From assembly GCA_900239685.1 (NCBI GenBank), contig OENT01000711.1, positions 19,121-83,120 on the forward strand: a stretch of 64,000 bases of DNA. Direction: 5' to 3'. This DNA is from Rotaria macrura (taxonomy: Eukaryota > Rotifera > Eurotatoria > Philodinida > Philodinidae). Shown here piece by piece: positions 1 to 13,478 of this stretch; positions within the stretch are counted from its first letter, which is position 1, and every line of letters starts with the position of its first letter. The translations under genes were made by a program, and so were the position numbers. Under the pieces are notes generated by a model. It saw only the letters and a program-made list of their open reading frames with translations. It had not been told where the DNA came from and searched no databases.

Positions 1-426
1 TTTCCAATCTTTTAGTAAATTGAACTTGTTCGATGGTGTTGCTTATCTTATGTTGATCTAGTATGCGATTTGAGCAGTGAGATTGATACATCCATGAGCC
101 TTTTTCTTTATATGTCGCATCAAAAACTAAAGAAAATGCTGATATATGTACGAAGCTACCATGCTGACGAACTTGATTCGAAAAATGAACATTTGCATAT
201 AAGGAAAATTTTTCGATAGATGAATCGTATGCATTCAATCTTAAAATAAGTGAAAGATAATTGTTACACAAAAGCTAAAGACCAAAGAAAACGGCCAAAG
301 AATCATAGGCTAATTCTATTAATTTTAATTATTTCTGTCGCTAACAATGTGAAGAAAATAATGCACATTTAACGAAGTATTTTCTTTGTCGATAAATGTG
401 CAGCGACTATAACAGTACTCTCTAGC
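1..426. other. AT-rich sequence without a recognisable gene
   Basis: I see no ORF with recognisable similarity, no RNA gene and no clear repeat in this stretch on either strand. It lies upstream of a short tandem duplication and of the NRPS units. Confidence 0.5.
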
Positions 427-636
427 GTTAGTACTATTTCAACATTAGAGTGCTTGATTGTATTACAATACTTAACATCGCTATGATGCCAAATAAAGGC
501 GTTAGCCACTATAGTGATGCTATTTAGAGTTAGCGCTATTGCGCCGTTAGAGTACTTCGTTTTATTAAGATACTTAGCGTCGCTATGATGCCAGATAACG
601 CCAGTATATGAGGTTTTTCGCTATAGTGGCGCTAGG
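427..636. repeat. Two-copy imperfect tandem repeat, about 105 bp unit
   Basis: Two diverged copies begin at about 427 and 529. Each starts with GTTAG, then a block around TTAGAGT, then a shared core CGCTATGATGCCA, and each ends near a CTATAGTG(A/G)-like segment. The copies differ at many positions, so the duplication is not recent. It may belong to a short non-autonomous element, but no target-site duplication was found. Confidence 0.55.
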
Positions 637-1122
637 GTAAAAAACGAACGATATGGGATATCTAGCTGATAGCTTCCTATATTTTTCGAAATTTCAATAT
701 TAGGAAAGTTCCGGTGAATGATTATTAATTCGACGCCTATCAGCGGCTCAAATCATTTATTCCAGGTTATTCTTTTTCGTTCAGTCGAAGACTCGAGCAG
801 AAAAAATATTTTGATTAGTATAGTCTTCAAGAAAGTTCAAATAGACTCAAAAATATACACATCAGCTACCATTTTCGTGATACTTTTAGTAATCAGATGA
901 TGTTCTGGAGAAATGCTTCCATTCGAAGATGCCTTTTTCCTTCATTGCTCCTATACTATAGTAATCAGATATGTCTATTTTGATATCTGTCTTATTCAAA
1001 ATGTCTTCCGAAATGTTTGTTTTCGAGGAAGCATCGGTGAGAAAGAGAAACTCAGAAAGAACAATATCTTCAGCGATAAAGTTCAACATATAATTAATAT
1101 ATAATATTGCGCTTGTTCATAG
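637..1122. other. Sequence before the first visible NRPS exon; no start exon found
   Basis: The last bases form a good splice acceptor (AG at 1121-1122) for the first NRPS exon, so part of this stretch should be intron. I found no upstream coding exon or start codon joining that acceptor in phase. The short ORFs here have no recognisable content. The beginning of the gene is either missing, outside the window, or too diverged to see. Confidence 0.5.
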
Positions 1123-4100
1123 CACCCAGTTCTTTTGCGCAATCTCAAATCTGGCATGATGAAAAAGCTCGCTTTACTTCCGACCAACCATTCATTGCTA
1201 AGTATACTATGCCTATTCTATATCGTCTCTACCACGGGCACACTCTATCCAGTCAAAAACTCAAACGAGCTCTTCAGTTAGTTGTCACAAAACATTCATC
1301 GTTTCGAACAGCATTCGTCTTTAATAATGGAATAAATGAGCTCATGCAACGCATCATTGATGTCAACCGCAATCAGAACGAACCCTTCTACTTTATTGAA
1401 AGTGAATTCGAAACAGAAGAGCAGCTGCGTGATATTATGGCCAATGAGACAGAAAATCCTCAACTGTTTGACCTTGACCATGGCCACGCATTTCGATGTC
1501 ATATCCTGCATCACAAGAAAATATTACTGAATGATCATCTGTCTGAGAAAGATGCTATCATCTTCAACTTTCATCGAGCATTGTTCGATTTTTCATCAGT
1601 TAATCTGTTGTTTCGCGATCTTAGTGAAGCTTATAGAACGGGCCAACTGGCGAGTAATAACCACAACCGTTTTTGTTCTCTTGACTGTAAGTGTAATTAT
1701 TTTTTATTTTTTATTCCAATAATTTCTTCCTCTCTTCGAATAGATGCTTTTATTGAACAAAAAATGCCGATGACTCTTGCAGATCAATTTTGGCGTAAAA
1801 CACTCGAAGGTTGCAATCTGGACCAATCTGTACCATTACCATTTGATAGATATCGCCTTTCAGAAGAACACCGAAGCGATCGCACAGCCATTGTATCTTT
1901 CGACTTTGACGATGAGCTCTATCGTAATTTCATTATTTATTCGTTGTCACATCCTATTTCAGTCGAGCAAATTTTACTTGCTTGCTATTATGGGTTCTTG
2001 TTCAAATTAACTAATGGCGAAACTGATTTATGCATTGGAATTAATAAAGATGGAAGACATCGAAAGCAGTTCAAGTCACTTATTGGAATGTTTGCCAATA
2101 CTATTCCTTTGAGATGTCAATTAGATCCTCATTGGCTTTTCTCTCAACTCGTTCATCATATTAGCGAGATATATAGAAGTAGTTCAGAACATTGTTATTT
2201 TCCTGTTCGAAGAATTCTAGCTCAGCATGGAGAGGCCGAAAAATTTGGATTTCTCGACATATCATTCGAGTATCAATCTTATACTTCTGAAAACATTAAT
2301 AGCGAAACAACGATTGGTAGTGCTCGAATTTATCCGGCGTTGAATAGTTTGAATGCTGTAAGAAATAAAGTGATTAACAGGTCTGATTTTGCTTTTAATG
2401 CCCGACACGACACAGACGATAGACAACTTTCTTGCACAATCTACGGGTCGCTTGATTTGTTTAAGCAAGTAACGGTCGAAAAATTGGCTCAACGATTTCA
2501 TTCGATGCTAAAGCAGTTGTTCATTAGTAGCTTCGTCCAAATAAAGGAACCATTAAATGGACTATCATTGATTTTGCCGGATGAGAGACTACTAATGAAG
2601 TCAATGAACAATACAGAAGTATCATCTTCATCTTTGATTTGCATTCATCATGAATTCGTAAGACAAGCTATGAAGAATACACAAAAAATAGCAGTCGAAA
2701 TGGATGAGCAATGTCTCACATATGCAGAACTCTTATTTTATGCTCAAATATTGTCTCTGCATTTGATAAATAAACAAAGGGTAACTGTATCTGAGGTTAT
2801 TTGCCAATGTGTAGAAAGGAGTTTGTCAATGGTCAGTTCACATAAAAGCAAAGTTAACTTACGTTGACGAGATGTTCTTTATTTTCGTATAGGTGATTGG
2901 TATGATGACGATCCAGATAGTTGGTGCTGTGTATTGTCCATTATCGGCCCATGACCCAGCACATCGTCACCGTGCACAAATGGATGGGACACGAACTCGA
3001 TTTGTCCTTGTTCACACAGAGACAAAGAATAAGTTAAATACTAATGCACTTGAAATTCAAATTGACATAGATACACTGTTGATGAGCAACGCTACTGATA
3101 ATGACTTTGATGTTAATTTTTTATCAGAGGTTACGAATACAACAGATTGCACTGCATTTATCATTTTCACAAGCGGTTCAACAGGAACCCCTAAAGGAGT
3201 TAGTATGGAAAAAAGTATTAAAATTGTACATCTACCTTTTCCCTGCTATATAGGTTCAAATCCGACATCGAAATCTGATAGGTTGTATGAAATCTATGGT
3301 CTCGATAGGTGCAATAAAAGACACGGATACTGTCATTCAAATTGCACGCTGCTCCTTCGATGTTCATGCACTAGACATAATGGGGACATTAACGATTGGC
3401 GGAAGTGTAGTCATGATTCGTCCCGAAGGGATACTAGACCTTGATTATCTGGCTTCAATATTTCAGAAAAAGCAGATTACATATATTCAAGCAGTTCCAA
3501 GTCTACTAAAAGCTCTTTTTCATTATCTGGGAGAAACATGTAAACTCAGCCATTTGAAGTATCTAAAATCCGTGTGCAGTAGTGGTAAGTAAAAGTTGCG
3601 TTGCGTTTATTTTAGTCATTCCTTTGTGTTACAGGAGAGCCTTTCACAGCACAGCTAATGCAATTGTTGAGAAGTTACATGATAGCTCAGTGTGATATAT
3701 GGAATTTATATGGCCCTGCAGAAACAATAATTTGCACATATTCTAATATAAATTATCTAATGAATATTAAACATATTCCTATCGGTTTGTCAATGCCCGA
3801 TTATCAATATTTGATTCTCGATGAGTTCTTACAAAGCATTTTTACTGGTCAAGATGGTGAACTATTCGTCGAGGGCGTGGGCGTCTTTGCAGGTTATCTG
3901 TGTCGTGAAAATTTGACTACCAAAGCATGTATTGAGATAGATGATCGAACATTCTATGGTACAGGCGACCTTGTTCGAATGGATTGTAGTGGTCTTCTAC
4001 ATTATCAAGGACGACAAGATCATCAAATTAAATTGCATGGACAACGTATCGAACTCGGTGAGATCGAGCGTTGTTTACTTGAAACCTCAATATCCGCTTG

Positions 4101-6187
4101 TGTTGTCATTAAATGGAATGACGATCATTTAATTGCTTATGTCCAAAGTTATGATATCAGTGTTCAACAATTATACAGTCATTGTCTATCTCGTCTTCCA
4201 CGTCATTTGATACCATCGATGTTTGTGATCTTGAAAAAGTTGCCTTTAAATGCAAATGGAAAACTAGATCGAAAGCAACTTCCTCCTCCAGATTTCTCTA
4301 ACATATCATTATCAAATGATATAAAGAAAAATGAAATAAAAAGACCTGCATATGAGATCGAAAACATAGTTCATACGCTTTGGTATGAAATGTTTCAATG
4401 CAAACAAATTTCAACCGATACAAATATCTTTCAGATTGGTGGCCATTCCCTGTTAATTATGGAGCTTAATTATCGATACCAAAAGAACTTTGGCTTAGAA
4501 GCGAATTCTTTATCTCTTATGGGTTTATTTCAACATCCAACTATCAGTGATCATGCATATTTCGTTCGCCAAGCCATCGATAAGAAAAAGCATTTACAAG
4601 ATTCTTGGTATCCATCGAATATAATTCAAGGTAGACTAGAGAATGAATTTTTCAGCTTCTATTATTATTATATTAGTATCGTTTCGTTGAAATTTTTAGC
4701 TCAAGCGTCATTTGCTCAACAAAGAATATATCTTGATGAACAAATTCGCTTTTCGCCAAAAACGAAACATTTGGCTTACGCAATACCATTATACTATCGC
4801 ATACAGTCTGAAAAAAGTTATATCTCAATCAGTCGATTATTTCGTGCGTTTGAAGCAGTCATTCGGAAGCACAGTATATTTCGCACAACACTCCATACTG
4901 ACTGCAATGGCGCTGTAGTACAACACTGTTTGAACTGGGAAAATATTAGTGCCGATGTAAAAGATCATGCATTACAGATCATCACTCTTGAAGACGAAGA
5001 TGATAGCGATGTTGTTGTTGCAGAAATAATAAATGACTATGATTTGTTCGATTTAAGCAAAAGTCGTGTTATATTTTGTTATGTTCTTCATCGTCATCAT
5101 TCGAATGCTGATCTTTCATCACAGAATTGTGACCTGTTGACGATAGGTGACTCCATTTTATTCAATATTCATCATTCAGCATTTGATGGGGCTTCCATAT
5201 CAATTTTCCTCCATGAACTATTTCTTGCCTATGAGACTGATTGTTTGCTTTCTTATGATGAAAACATCTCACAATATATAGATTATTCTTTTCATGAACG
5301 CCTCATAGACATGAATTTATCGCGAAAATTTTGGCAATTGCAACTCCAAGACTACGATCACAAGTATCGATTGCAAATGCCAGCTGATCGGGAGAGATCA
5401 TTGCATGACCAACGGGCAACTTCTGCAGTATTAGCTACAATCTATTTTAATGATGATATTTCCGCAGCATTTCTTAATTACGCATCTGCAAATGATGCTA
5501 CGCCCTTTCAACTAGGACTCGCCATATTCTATGCATTTCTCTTCAAATTAACTCATGGTCAACATAATCTCTCCGTTACTTGTTTCCATGCAAATCGGTA
5601 TAGGAATGAATTACAAAACATGATTGGAATGTTTGTCGCGACATTGCCATATCGTGCTGATTTCATTCCTCAATGTTCATTTGAGGAACTCTTAATTCAT
5701 GTACGAACAAAATGCTTGGCGATTCTGGAACATTCTCATTATCCATTGCAATTCATCCTGACTGATTCTCATCTCAATCAACTGGACGCTTTTTTTCTCG
5801 AGACAGTTTTTGAATATGTCATTGTGTCTTCGGATCTGAATCAATTATCATCTGATAGCACAACTTTAGTTCAAGTCACGCTAAGAAAGATATTTCAAGT
5901 GGCAGAATTTGATTTTATGCTGACGCTTTTTGATAATCCTTCATTGAATGACGGAAGACTTGCGTGTCAATTCACATTATCACAAGATATATTCGATCAA
6001 TGGACGGCTGATAAGATAGCAGAAAGATTTCAAATTATGGTCTCCCAACTTTTTGCTTCGATATCTAGTCCGTCTCGAACCGATCAATTTGCTATGCGAA
6101 TCGAGAAGTTATCACTTGCTTTACCAGATGAGATTGAAGAAATTGAACGAACAGTCTTCTGCCGATTTCTGACTAGTGTCAACGAGG
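1123..6187 (+). CDS. NRPS unit 1 (C-A-T-C), six exons, both ends open
   Basis: Exons 1123-1686, 1744-2831, 2893-3198, 3254-3584, 3635-4630 and 4700-6187 join in phase through introns of 50-69 nt; two of these introns have lengths divisible by three and lack stops. The order is condensation (C1), adenylation, carrier, condensation (C2). Adenylation motifs: FTSGSTGTPKG (A3), NLYGPAE (A5), TGDLVRMD (A7), IKLHGQRIELGEIE (A8), NGKLDRKQL (A10). The carrier has IGGHSL with the serine that takes phosphopantetheine. C2 keeps HHSAFDG (5170-5190), the normal HHxxxDG core. C1 has HRALFDF (1572-1592), lacking the second His and the Gly, so it is probably a poor catalyst. Family role: ATP-dependent amino-acid activation and peptide-bond formation without ribosomes. 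The substrate cannot be told by eye. The last exon ends in a clean donor (6188, phase 1). No in-frame stop breaks the exons. Confidence 0.88.
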
Positions 6188-7263
6188 GTAAGTATATGAT
6201 TTGTAGTCTTTTCGATGGAAGATTCGCACCTGGAATAAGACCTGAAGGAAAATAAATGAGTGTTTATAGTTCAACAGGAAAAAATCGACATGCATTTCAC
6301 TGATGTTAGAGAACAATACTTCTAATCAATGAATTCCAACAGAAAAATTGGCATTTCTAGTTCTTTGTGAACCTAAAGTCTATAAATCTTTGCCAAGTTA
6401 ACACGGGAACTAATGTTACAGATCGGAGTTTTTCGATAACATCTCGTGACTACAATCCATTTAGATATACTTTGTACTGCACTGCTTTTATTGACTTTAG
6501 AGATAAGAAAATGATAGAGCTGCAGCTTTCCTATTAAAAAACGATCCAAAACAAAGCCGTATTGGAAACTTTGATTACTGAGCACTTGTCATACTAGAAA
6601 CGTCTTTTGTGAGATTTTTATCAGTGATAAAACAATACATATTCAAAGTTGATTTCAAATCCCAAAGTATCCAAAGCAAGGGAGAAATACCATGGTTTTT
6701 AGATTTTGTAGTTTTGTTGATAAATGCAAGGTTGGAAATTCTTCTGGCTAATATCAACAATTAGAAGATCTGAAGAAGTTCCTAGGAGTACAAGAAAAAC
6801 GCAGAGAAACTCATTGGTTAGACACAAAATTTTATAAATTGAAAACCCAACCAAAATGAGCTTCTGTGACTGAAAAAGCTGCGCAAAATTCCAAAGTGAC
6901 TGTGGGGATATTGAGTCGTTCTCGAATTCATTAAGATCATCAAGGAGTAGTTAGTAGTTAGGAATAAAACAAAGTTTGGACAAAATCAGAATCTACGGCA
7001 AAAGTTTATTACTACAAAAATGACTAAAAAGATGTTTCCCACTTGGGCCATAGCCAATTTAAAATCTTCTATCATTCGATACTCACTTAGCAAAGCTGTG
7101 AATCTGGGCTTTTGACACATGCTTCATACAATGACAACATCCACACCCGTCTAGTGCAAAAGCTTGGGAGTCAGGAATGAACAAGATCATGAATACAAAC
7201 TCTTTCCGTTATCATGTTTATCGAATCCACTTAGCTTGAAAATCTATTCATCCACTGCTTTAG
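6188..7263 (+). other. Long intron or decayed spacer between NRPS units 1 and 2
   Basis: The left edge is a donor (GTAAGTAT at 6188) after phase 1. The right edge is an acceptor (TAG at 7261-7263) before an exon needing phase 1. Splicing across 1,076 nt would therefore fuse unit 1 to unit 2 in frame. The interior has no NRPS-like coding sequence and many stops on both strands. It is far longer than the neighbouring introns, so it may instead be spacer between two separate truncated copies. Confidence 0.5.
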
Positions 7264-10200
7264 CATCAGCTTCTTATGCTCAAGTTCGACTGTGGCTTGG
7301 TAAACAAATTTGCCCCAATGAGAGCACAACATCTGTGGAAAGTTATAATATGCCTTTTCTTTACCATCTTTTCAATAAACATACTTTATCAGTTCAACAA
7401 CTTAAACAAGCTCTTGATCTGGTTGTCAGAAAGCATGAATCACTCCGAACATCTCTTGTTGTGGATACGAAAGCGAATAAAATTTTGCAACGGATTATCG
7501 ATATCAATAATAAAGATAATGAAATCTTTACATTTATGGAGAGTATTATAGAAACAGATGAACAACTCAATAACATTATGTATGATGAAAGGCACAATTT
7601 TCAACTATTTGATGTTGCACGAGGTCTCGTTTTTCGCTGCCATATCATTCACTACCAAGAACATACAAAGAATGAGTTGGTTGCTGAGAAAGGTGCCATC
7701 ATTTTTAATTTTCATCATCTACTGTTTGATTATGAATCAATGGATATCTTTCTCCGTGATCTCAATGAAGCCTACACTACAGGTCAACTAATCATCAAAG
7801 AAAAGACAAAATTGCGTTTCATAGATTGTAACTATGAAAACATCATCTTTATAATAAAGAACACCTCTTTTTCCTTTATCTGTATTTAGATGCCTTGACT
7901 GAACAACAAATGTTAATGACTGCTGCGAAAATGTTTTGGTTAGAAACACTTAGAGGTTACAATTTTGATCGACCTATTTCCTTACCATATGATCGACGAC
8001 ATATTAGCAATGTTCATCATACTGGTCACAAAAGATCTGTACATTTTGATTTTGGTGAATATCTTTCAAGCAAATTTATCGAGTATTCTTCGTCAAGTGA
8101 CACGTCAGTTCAAGAAATCGTGCTCGCTTGTTATTGTGGATTTTTATTCAAGCTAACTAATGGAGAAACGGATTTATGTACTGAAATGTATACAAATGGA
8201 AGATACAAAGAGGAGCTAAAGTCAGTCATTGGGATGTTCAGCAACACTTTTCCTTTACGATGTCGCCTGAATCCTCATTGGTCATTCTCTCAATTTATTG
8301 ATTATGTACGAGAAATACACACAAAGAGTTTAGAATATTGCTATTTTCCACTTGAACGAATTACGAACGACTTCAGTGATATTAGAAAGCTTGTGTTTTC
8401 TCCTATATTGTTTGAATTCCAATTCTATGATTCAAAAAACGACAGAAAAGAAACACTAATCGGAAATACTCGTCTTCATGCAATACCCTTTACAATTACG
8501 AATGATGAAAACAAAATAATGAACACGTCTCAATTGATTGTTACTATACAATACGACTTGAACACTCAGCAGCTATCATGCACAATCAATACAGCTATGG
8601 ACTTATTTGAAGAATGGACAGTCAATAGAATGGCACAGCAATTTCATTCAATATTACAACAATTACTTCACAGGAACGAGACTCAGTTATATCAACCAAT
8701 TTTCGAATTATCACTAATGTTGCCAAATGAAAAGCTACTTACACAATCGAAGAATAATACAGAAGTATTATTTCCCTCAATTACGTGCATTCATCATGCA
8801 TTTCTTGATCAAGCAATGAGGCATCCGCAGAAAGTGGCAGTGGAAATGAATTCCCAATCATTAACATATGTTGAACTTCTGTACTACGTTCAAGTGCTAT
8901 CTTCGAATCTTTTGAATATTCACAAAGTAACCACCGGGGAGACTATTTGTCAATGCGTTGAGAGAAGTTTTTCGATGGTCAGTCAATGTAAAAGAGAATT
9001 TATTTAGGAAAATAGATCCGATTATTTACTAGGTGATCGGCATGATGGCGATAGAGATGATTGGTGGTGTATATTGTCCATTGTCATCACAAGATCCGTC
9101 ATATCGTTTGCACGGGCTCATCAAACAAACGCAAAGTCGAATTGTGCTTGTCCATCATCTAACAAAGCACAAACTCCATGATAATATTGATCAAGTTAAC
9201 ATTGATATTGTATTTAACAGATTTGAGCGAGAACAGGATATTCATATCGATCGGCTGTCAAACGTTTTGATAACTAAAGACGCTATCGCATATATAGTTT
9301 TCACAAGTGGCACCACAGGAACACCGAAAGCAGTATGCTCATAGATTAAATTACTTTTATCAGTCACTTATCTATACTTTCTTTGCTCAGGTTTCAATTC
9401 GACAGGAAAGTTTGATTGGGTGTATTCGTTCATTGGTACTTTTGAATTTGTTTACGATGAAAGATATCATCTTGCAAATGGCAAGTTGTTCATATGATGT
9501 TCATGTTCAAGAAATTATGGGCGGATTACTAGTGGGAGCAAGCATTGTCATGCTTGCCCCACAAGGGAATCTAGATTTCTTATATTTGATAAACGTGTTG
9601 CAAGAAAAGCAGATTTCATATATTGTAAGTGTTCCGGCATATCTTAGTAGTTTTTTACATTTTATTCGAAGCCACAATATCTCAAATCTGAATAACTTGC
9701 GGACCGTTGATATCGGTGGTAAGAGATCACTTCGTTATTATAAAAAGTTCACAAAATCTTAATTTTCAGGGGATATATGCTCATTAAAACTAGCTCAAGA
9801 TTTGCAAAATTTTCTAGCTAAGGATGCTATTCTATGGAACATTTATGGACCGGCTGAAGCTACTATTAATTGCATGCATCATGTTATTGAAAATGATGTC
9901 AAAAATAAAACTATTCCCATAGGAAACCCATTACCTATCACCAAATGTCTGATATTAGATGATTTTCTACAAAGTGTTACTGTTTCTCAAGATGGAGAAT
10001 TGTATGTCGGTGGTAAAGGCGTTTTTGCTGGTTATCTTGGACGCCCAGATTTAACTGCAAAAGCACTGGTTGAAATAGACGGCAAGTCATTTTATCGTAC
10101 AGGTGATCATGTTCAAATGGACCACAGTGGACTTTTTTACTATCGAGGAAGAAAAGATCGTCAAATTAAACTGCATGGACAACGCATCGAGCTCGGTGAG

Positions 10201-12316
10201 ATTGAGCGCTGCTTGACTGATACATCGATCTCTGCTTGTGTGGTGGTTAAAGGGAATGATAATCGGTTGATTGCTTATGTTCAAAGCTCTAATTTAACTG
10301 AAGAATACCTACGTTGCCATTGTAAAGATAATCTTCCGACTCACATGATCCCATCACTATTCGTTATTCTGGAGCAGTTACCTTTAAATAGAAATGGAAA
10401 AATTGATCAAAAAATGCTTCCATCCTTGAATCATCCTTCAAATTTTGTATCGCCAAATGACGACTCCAATATAATTTACAATAAGCTAGAGCAATCCATT
10501 CATGATGCTTGGTGTGAGGTATTCGAATGTGCCAGTCAACGAATTCCGATCACAGGAAACTTTTTCGCCATAGGTGGTCACTCACTTTTATTTATTCAAC
10601 TCTATCATCGTTATCAATCGTTGTTTCGCTTTGACACTTGCATCGCTCCCATGAGCGAATTTCTTGAAAAGCCGACTATATATCAGCATGCAACATTACT
10701 TCAAAATTTGACAGAAAATGATATGAATTCAACTCGTTGGCATAAATTATATCTTGTTTATGGTAAAGAAGTTTTTAAAGTTCTTTTTTCTAAACCGTAA
10801 TTTCTGCCGTGTATTCTAGCTGCAGCATCATTTGGTCAGCAGCGAATATTTCTTTTCGAACGGATGTTCTTTTCATCGCAAAATAGAAGCATGATATTTG
10901 CAATTCCATTACTGTTTCGTGTGCTAACCATGAACAGTCATATATCGATTACTCGATTGGAACATGCTTTTCAATCTGTCATTATGAAACATGATATTCT
11001 TCGAACAGCAGTTGACATTAACAGTAAAGATTCTATTATGCAGCACTGTTTGAATTTAGAAACCAATAACTGCGATGAAAAACCATATGGGTACTCGATT
11101 ACAAATCTATCTACAGATGAACATTCTGACATTTATAAAACAATAACTGAAATAATGAATCACAGCAATTTATTTGATTGGACCAAAGGACGTGTCATCA
11201 ATTGTCATATTCTTCGTCGGTGCCGCACAGATAATGATATTTTAGGAGAGAATGATGACGTCTTACTAAAGGACGATTTCATCTTGTTTACCGTTCATCA
11301 ATCAGCTTTTGATGGAGCTTCTTTACCAATTTTTCTAAAGGATTTGTCTCGCGCTTATGAAATGCAATCTTCATTCCCTCTTGATGAAAATACTTTACAA
11401 TATATTGACTATTCTGTTCATGAATATGAAATAGACATGTCATTATCACGTGAGTTTTGGCGAAATCAGCTTGTAGACTACGATCTTAGATGTCCATTGT
11501 TATTGCCAACCGATCGAGTGGTTACAACTACTAAAGTACAATCCGGTCGTTCATGTGCAGCTCAAATTTCTTTCGATGGTAATTTTTCGATAGCACTTTG
11601 TAAATATGCTACTGAACATAGAGCCACACCTTTTCAAATTTTACTGGCCATATTTTACGTGTTTCTATTCAAAATAACTGACAGTCAAACTGATATTGGC
11701 ATTTCATGTATCGATCGCAATCGATACAGAACTGAATTAGAGAATATTATGGGAATATTTTATGCAGAAGTACCTTACTATATCCATCTTGATCCGTGTT
11801 GGGCGTTCGATGACATTGTAAAACATATAAGAACAAAACATTTGGCGTTTCTCGAGCATTCTCATTGTCCGTTACAATATATTCTTGCAGATCTTAACCT
11901 AACTCTGAGAGAGGCTCGGTTTCTTGAGACAATATTAAATTTTACCATCGTTTCTTCTGATATGAATCAAATATGTTTAGGTGATACAATTATAGAAAGC
12001 TTACCGTTGGTCGAATCATTTGAGATGGCTCAAGTTTTTTCGGAATTGTCTGTTTTCTATAATCCAACATTAGAAGATGGAATGGTGATATGCAGATTTA
12101 CATGCTCGAACGACATGTTTGATAAGACAACAGTTGAGAGCATGGCCGTAAGATTTCAACAACTCTCTCTACAGCTTCTGTCCTCAAAAACGCTAAACCT
12201 TTCCCAAAATAATGGTTCTGCTGTACCGATTAAAGAATTGCTCCTCGTTTTACCAGATGAGATTGAAAAATTAAAAGAAACAATTTTCATCAGATTTCCA
12301 TCTATTGCTGATGAAG
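7264..12316 (+). CDS. NRPS unit 2 (C-A-T-C), six exons, both ends open
   Basis: Exons 7264-7827, 7890-8977, 9033-9332, 9391-9718, 9770-10762 and 10820-12316 join in phase; introns are 51-62 nt and lie at the same places and phases as in unit 1. Exon 1 is 564 nt in both units. Adenylation motifs: FTSGTTGTPKA (A3, last Gly replaced by Ala), NIYGPAE (A5), YRTGDHVQMD (A7), IKLHGQRIELGEIE (A8), NGKIDQKML (A10). The carrier has IGGHSL. C1 carries HHLLFDY (7713-7733), the Gly replaced by Tyr. C2 carries HQSAFDG (11296-11316), the second and presumed catalytic His replaced by Gln. Both condensation domains are thus off consensus, unlike C2 of unit 1. The reading frame is intact. The last exon ends with a phase-1 donor, like unit 1, and the next exon is not found before the inserted block at 12406. 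Confidence 0.87.
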
Positions 12317-12405
12317 GTATGATTATCGATTTATTACGCTTCTTTTCTCAAATAAAAGGTGTTAAGAGGAGATCCATGAGAAAATTGAACGGCTGTCTAT
12401 AGGGA

Positions 12406-13478
12406 TCAATGCACGAGAAAGACAACCAAAGCTGCTCAATTGATTTTCTCAGATTTTGCTGTGAGTGCGCTCATCTTGTAGGCAATAAGCTTTTTAGGTA
12501 TAAAACCAAACTTTTGGCTCTAAAGGTTGAAATTTGACTGAGATACGAAATACGAACTGAAAGCACTATAAATGGATTTTTATCAATTTTAGAGATTTTT
12601 CCTTAGTCGTGTGCATGCATTAGTTTCACGACATCTCTTCACCAGGACGTGATAGAGACCTGAAATTTTTGCCAGACATATATTTCGAGATGGGTAACCC
12701 AGGCATCGTATACAATCATGTATGTGTTGTGTGAAAGTATCATCGACATTTCTAACCATATATCATAGTAGACATCGAAAACTACTCTAACTTTAGAATA
12801 GGCTTTTTCCAAATCAGTGTGGTAGATTTGGCTCAAACGTTTTTTTCGAAGACTATTATCTTATTACTACTAAATTATGGAATCAAAAGTTTGGGATCTT
12901 GAAATTTTTTCCGAAAACCATTATCATGAAAATACTGCTGTATTCTCTTACAATAGTATAATGGGGACTGAGATGATTTTGAGAAAATTTAGAAAACAAA
13001 GACCGTTTGACCTGAAACTTTCAGCAATACGAGAAGTTAGTGTTATTAATAACATCTATCAGCTTCAGCCTGATCGATAAAGATTTCACATCTATTTCGA
13101 TATCTCCCTGAATAGGCGCTATCATTGTCATTATTGTTCCACACACGAAAAAGTATAGTTTTAAGAGTTTTTTATCTGATTTTTACACAATTTATAGTCA
13201 GTTTATACATCATTCGGTAGAGGATTTTATGCTGAAGAAAACTGTGCGATTCATTTAGAGCTCAAATAAAGACATGACTGTAAAATTTAAAATATGCTCT
13301 ATACTAGGCATCATGGATTGCGGTCATTTCATGATCGTCACGTCTATTGTACTTAATCGAAAGCTATATGTTTAACTGAGTTTTACCCAATTTGGTAAAG
13401 GAGGTTTGTTTAGACATATAATCAAAATGTCACAGTTAAAAATGGAGGTTTCATTGAGATATCAAGATCCCTTCAATG
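12406..13478 (+). repeat. Left inverted arm of the 18.6 kb block
   Basis: About 1,073 bp, matched in reverse complement by the right arm (29449-31011, less a duplicated part). Two short ORFs (65 codons at 12639-12836 on the minus strand, 67 codons at 12877-13080 on the plus strand) are present in identical form in both arms. That shows the arms are nearly identical; it does not show that they code for protein. Confidence 0.85.

Noticed and set aside
12639-13080. Small ORFs in the inverted arms as genes
   Set aside because: They are identical in both arms only because the arms are identical DNA. Nothing supports coding.
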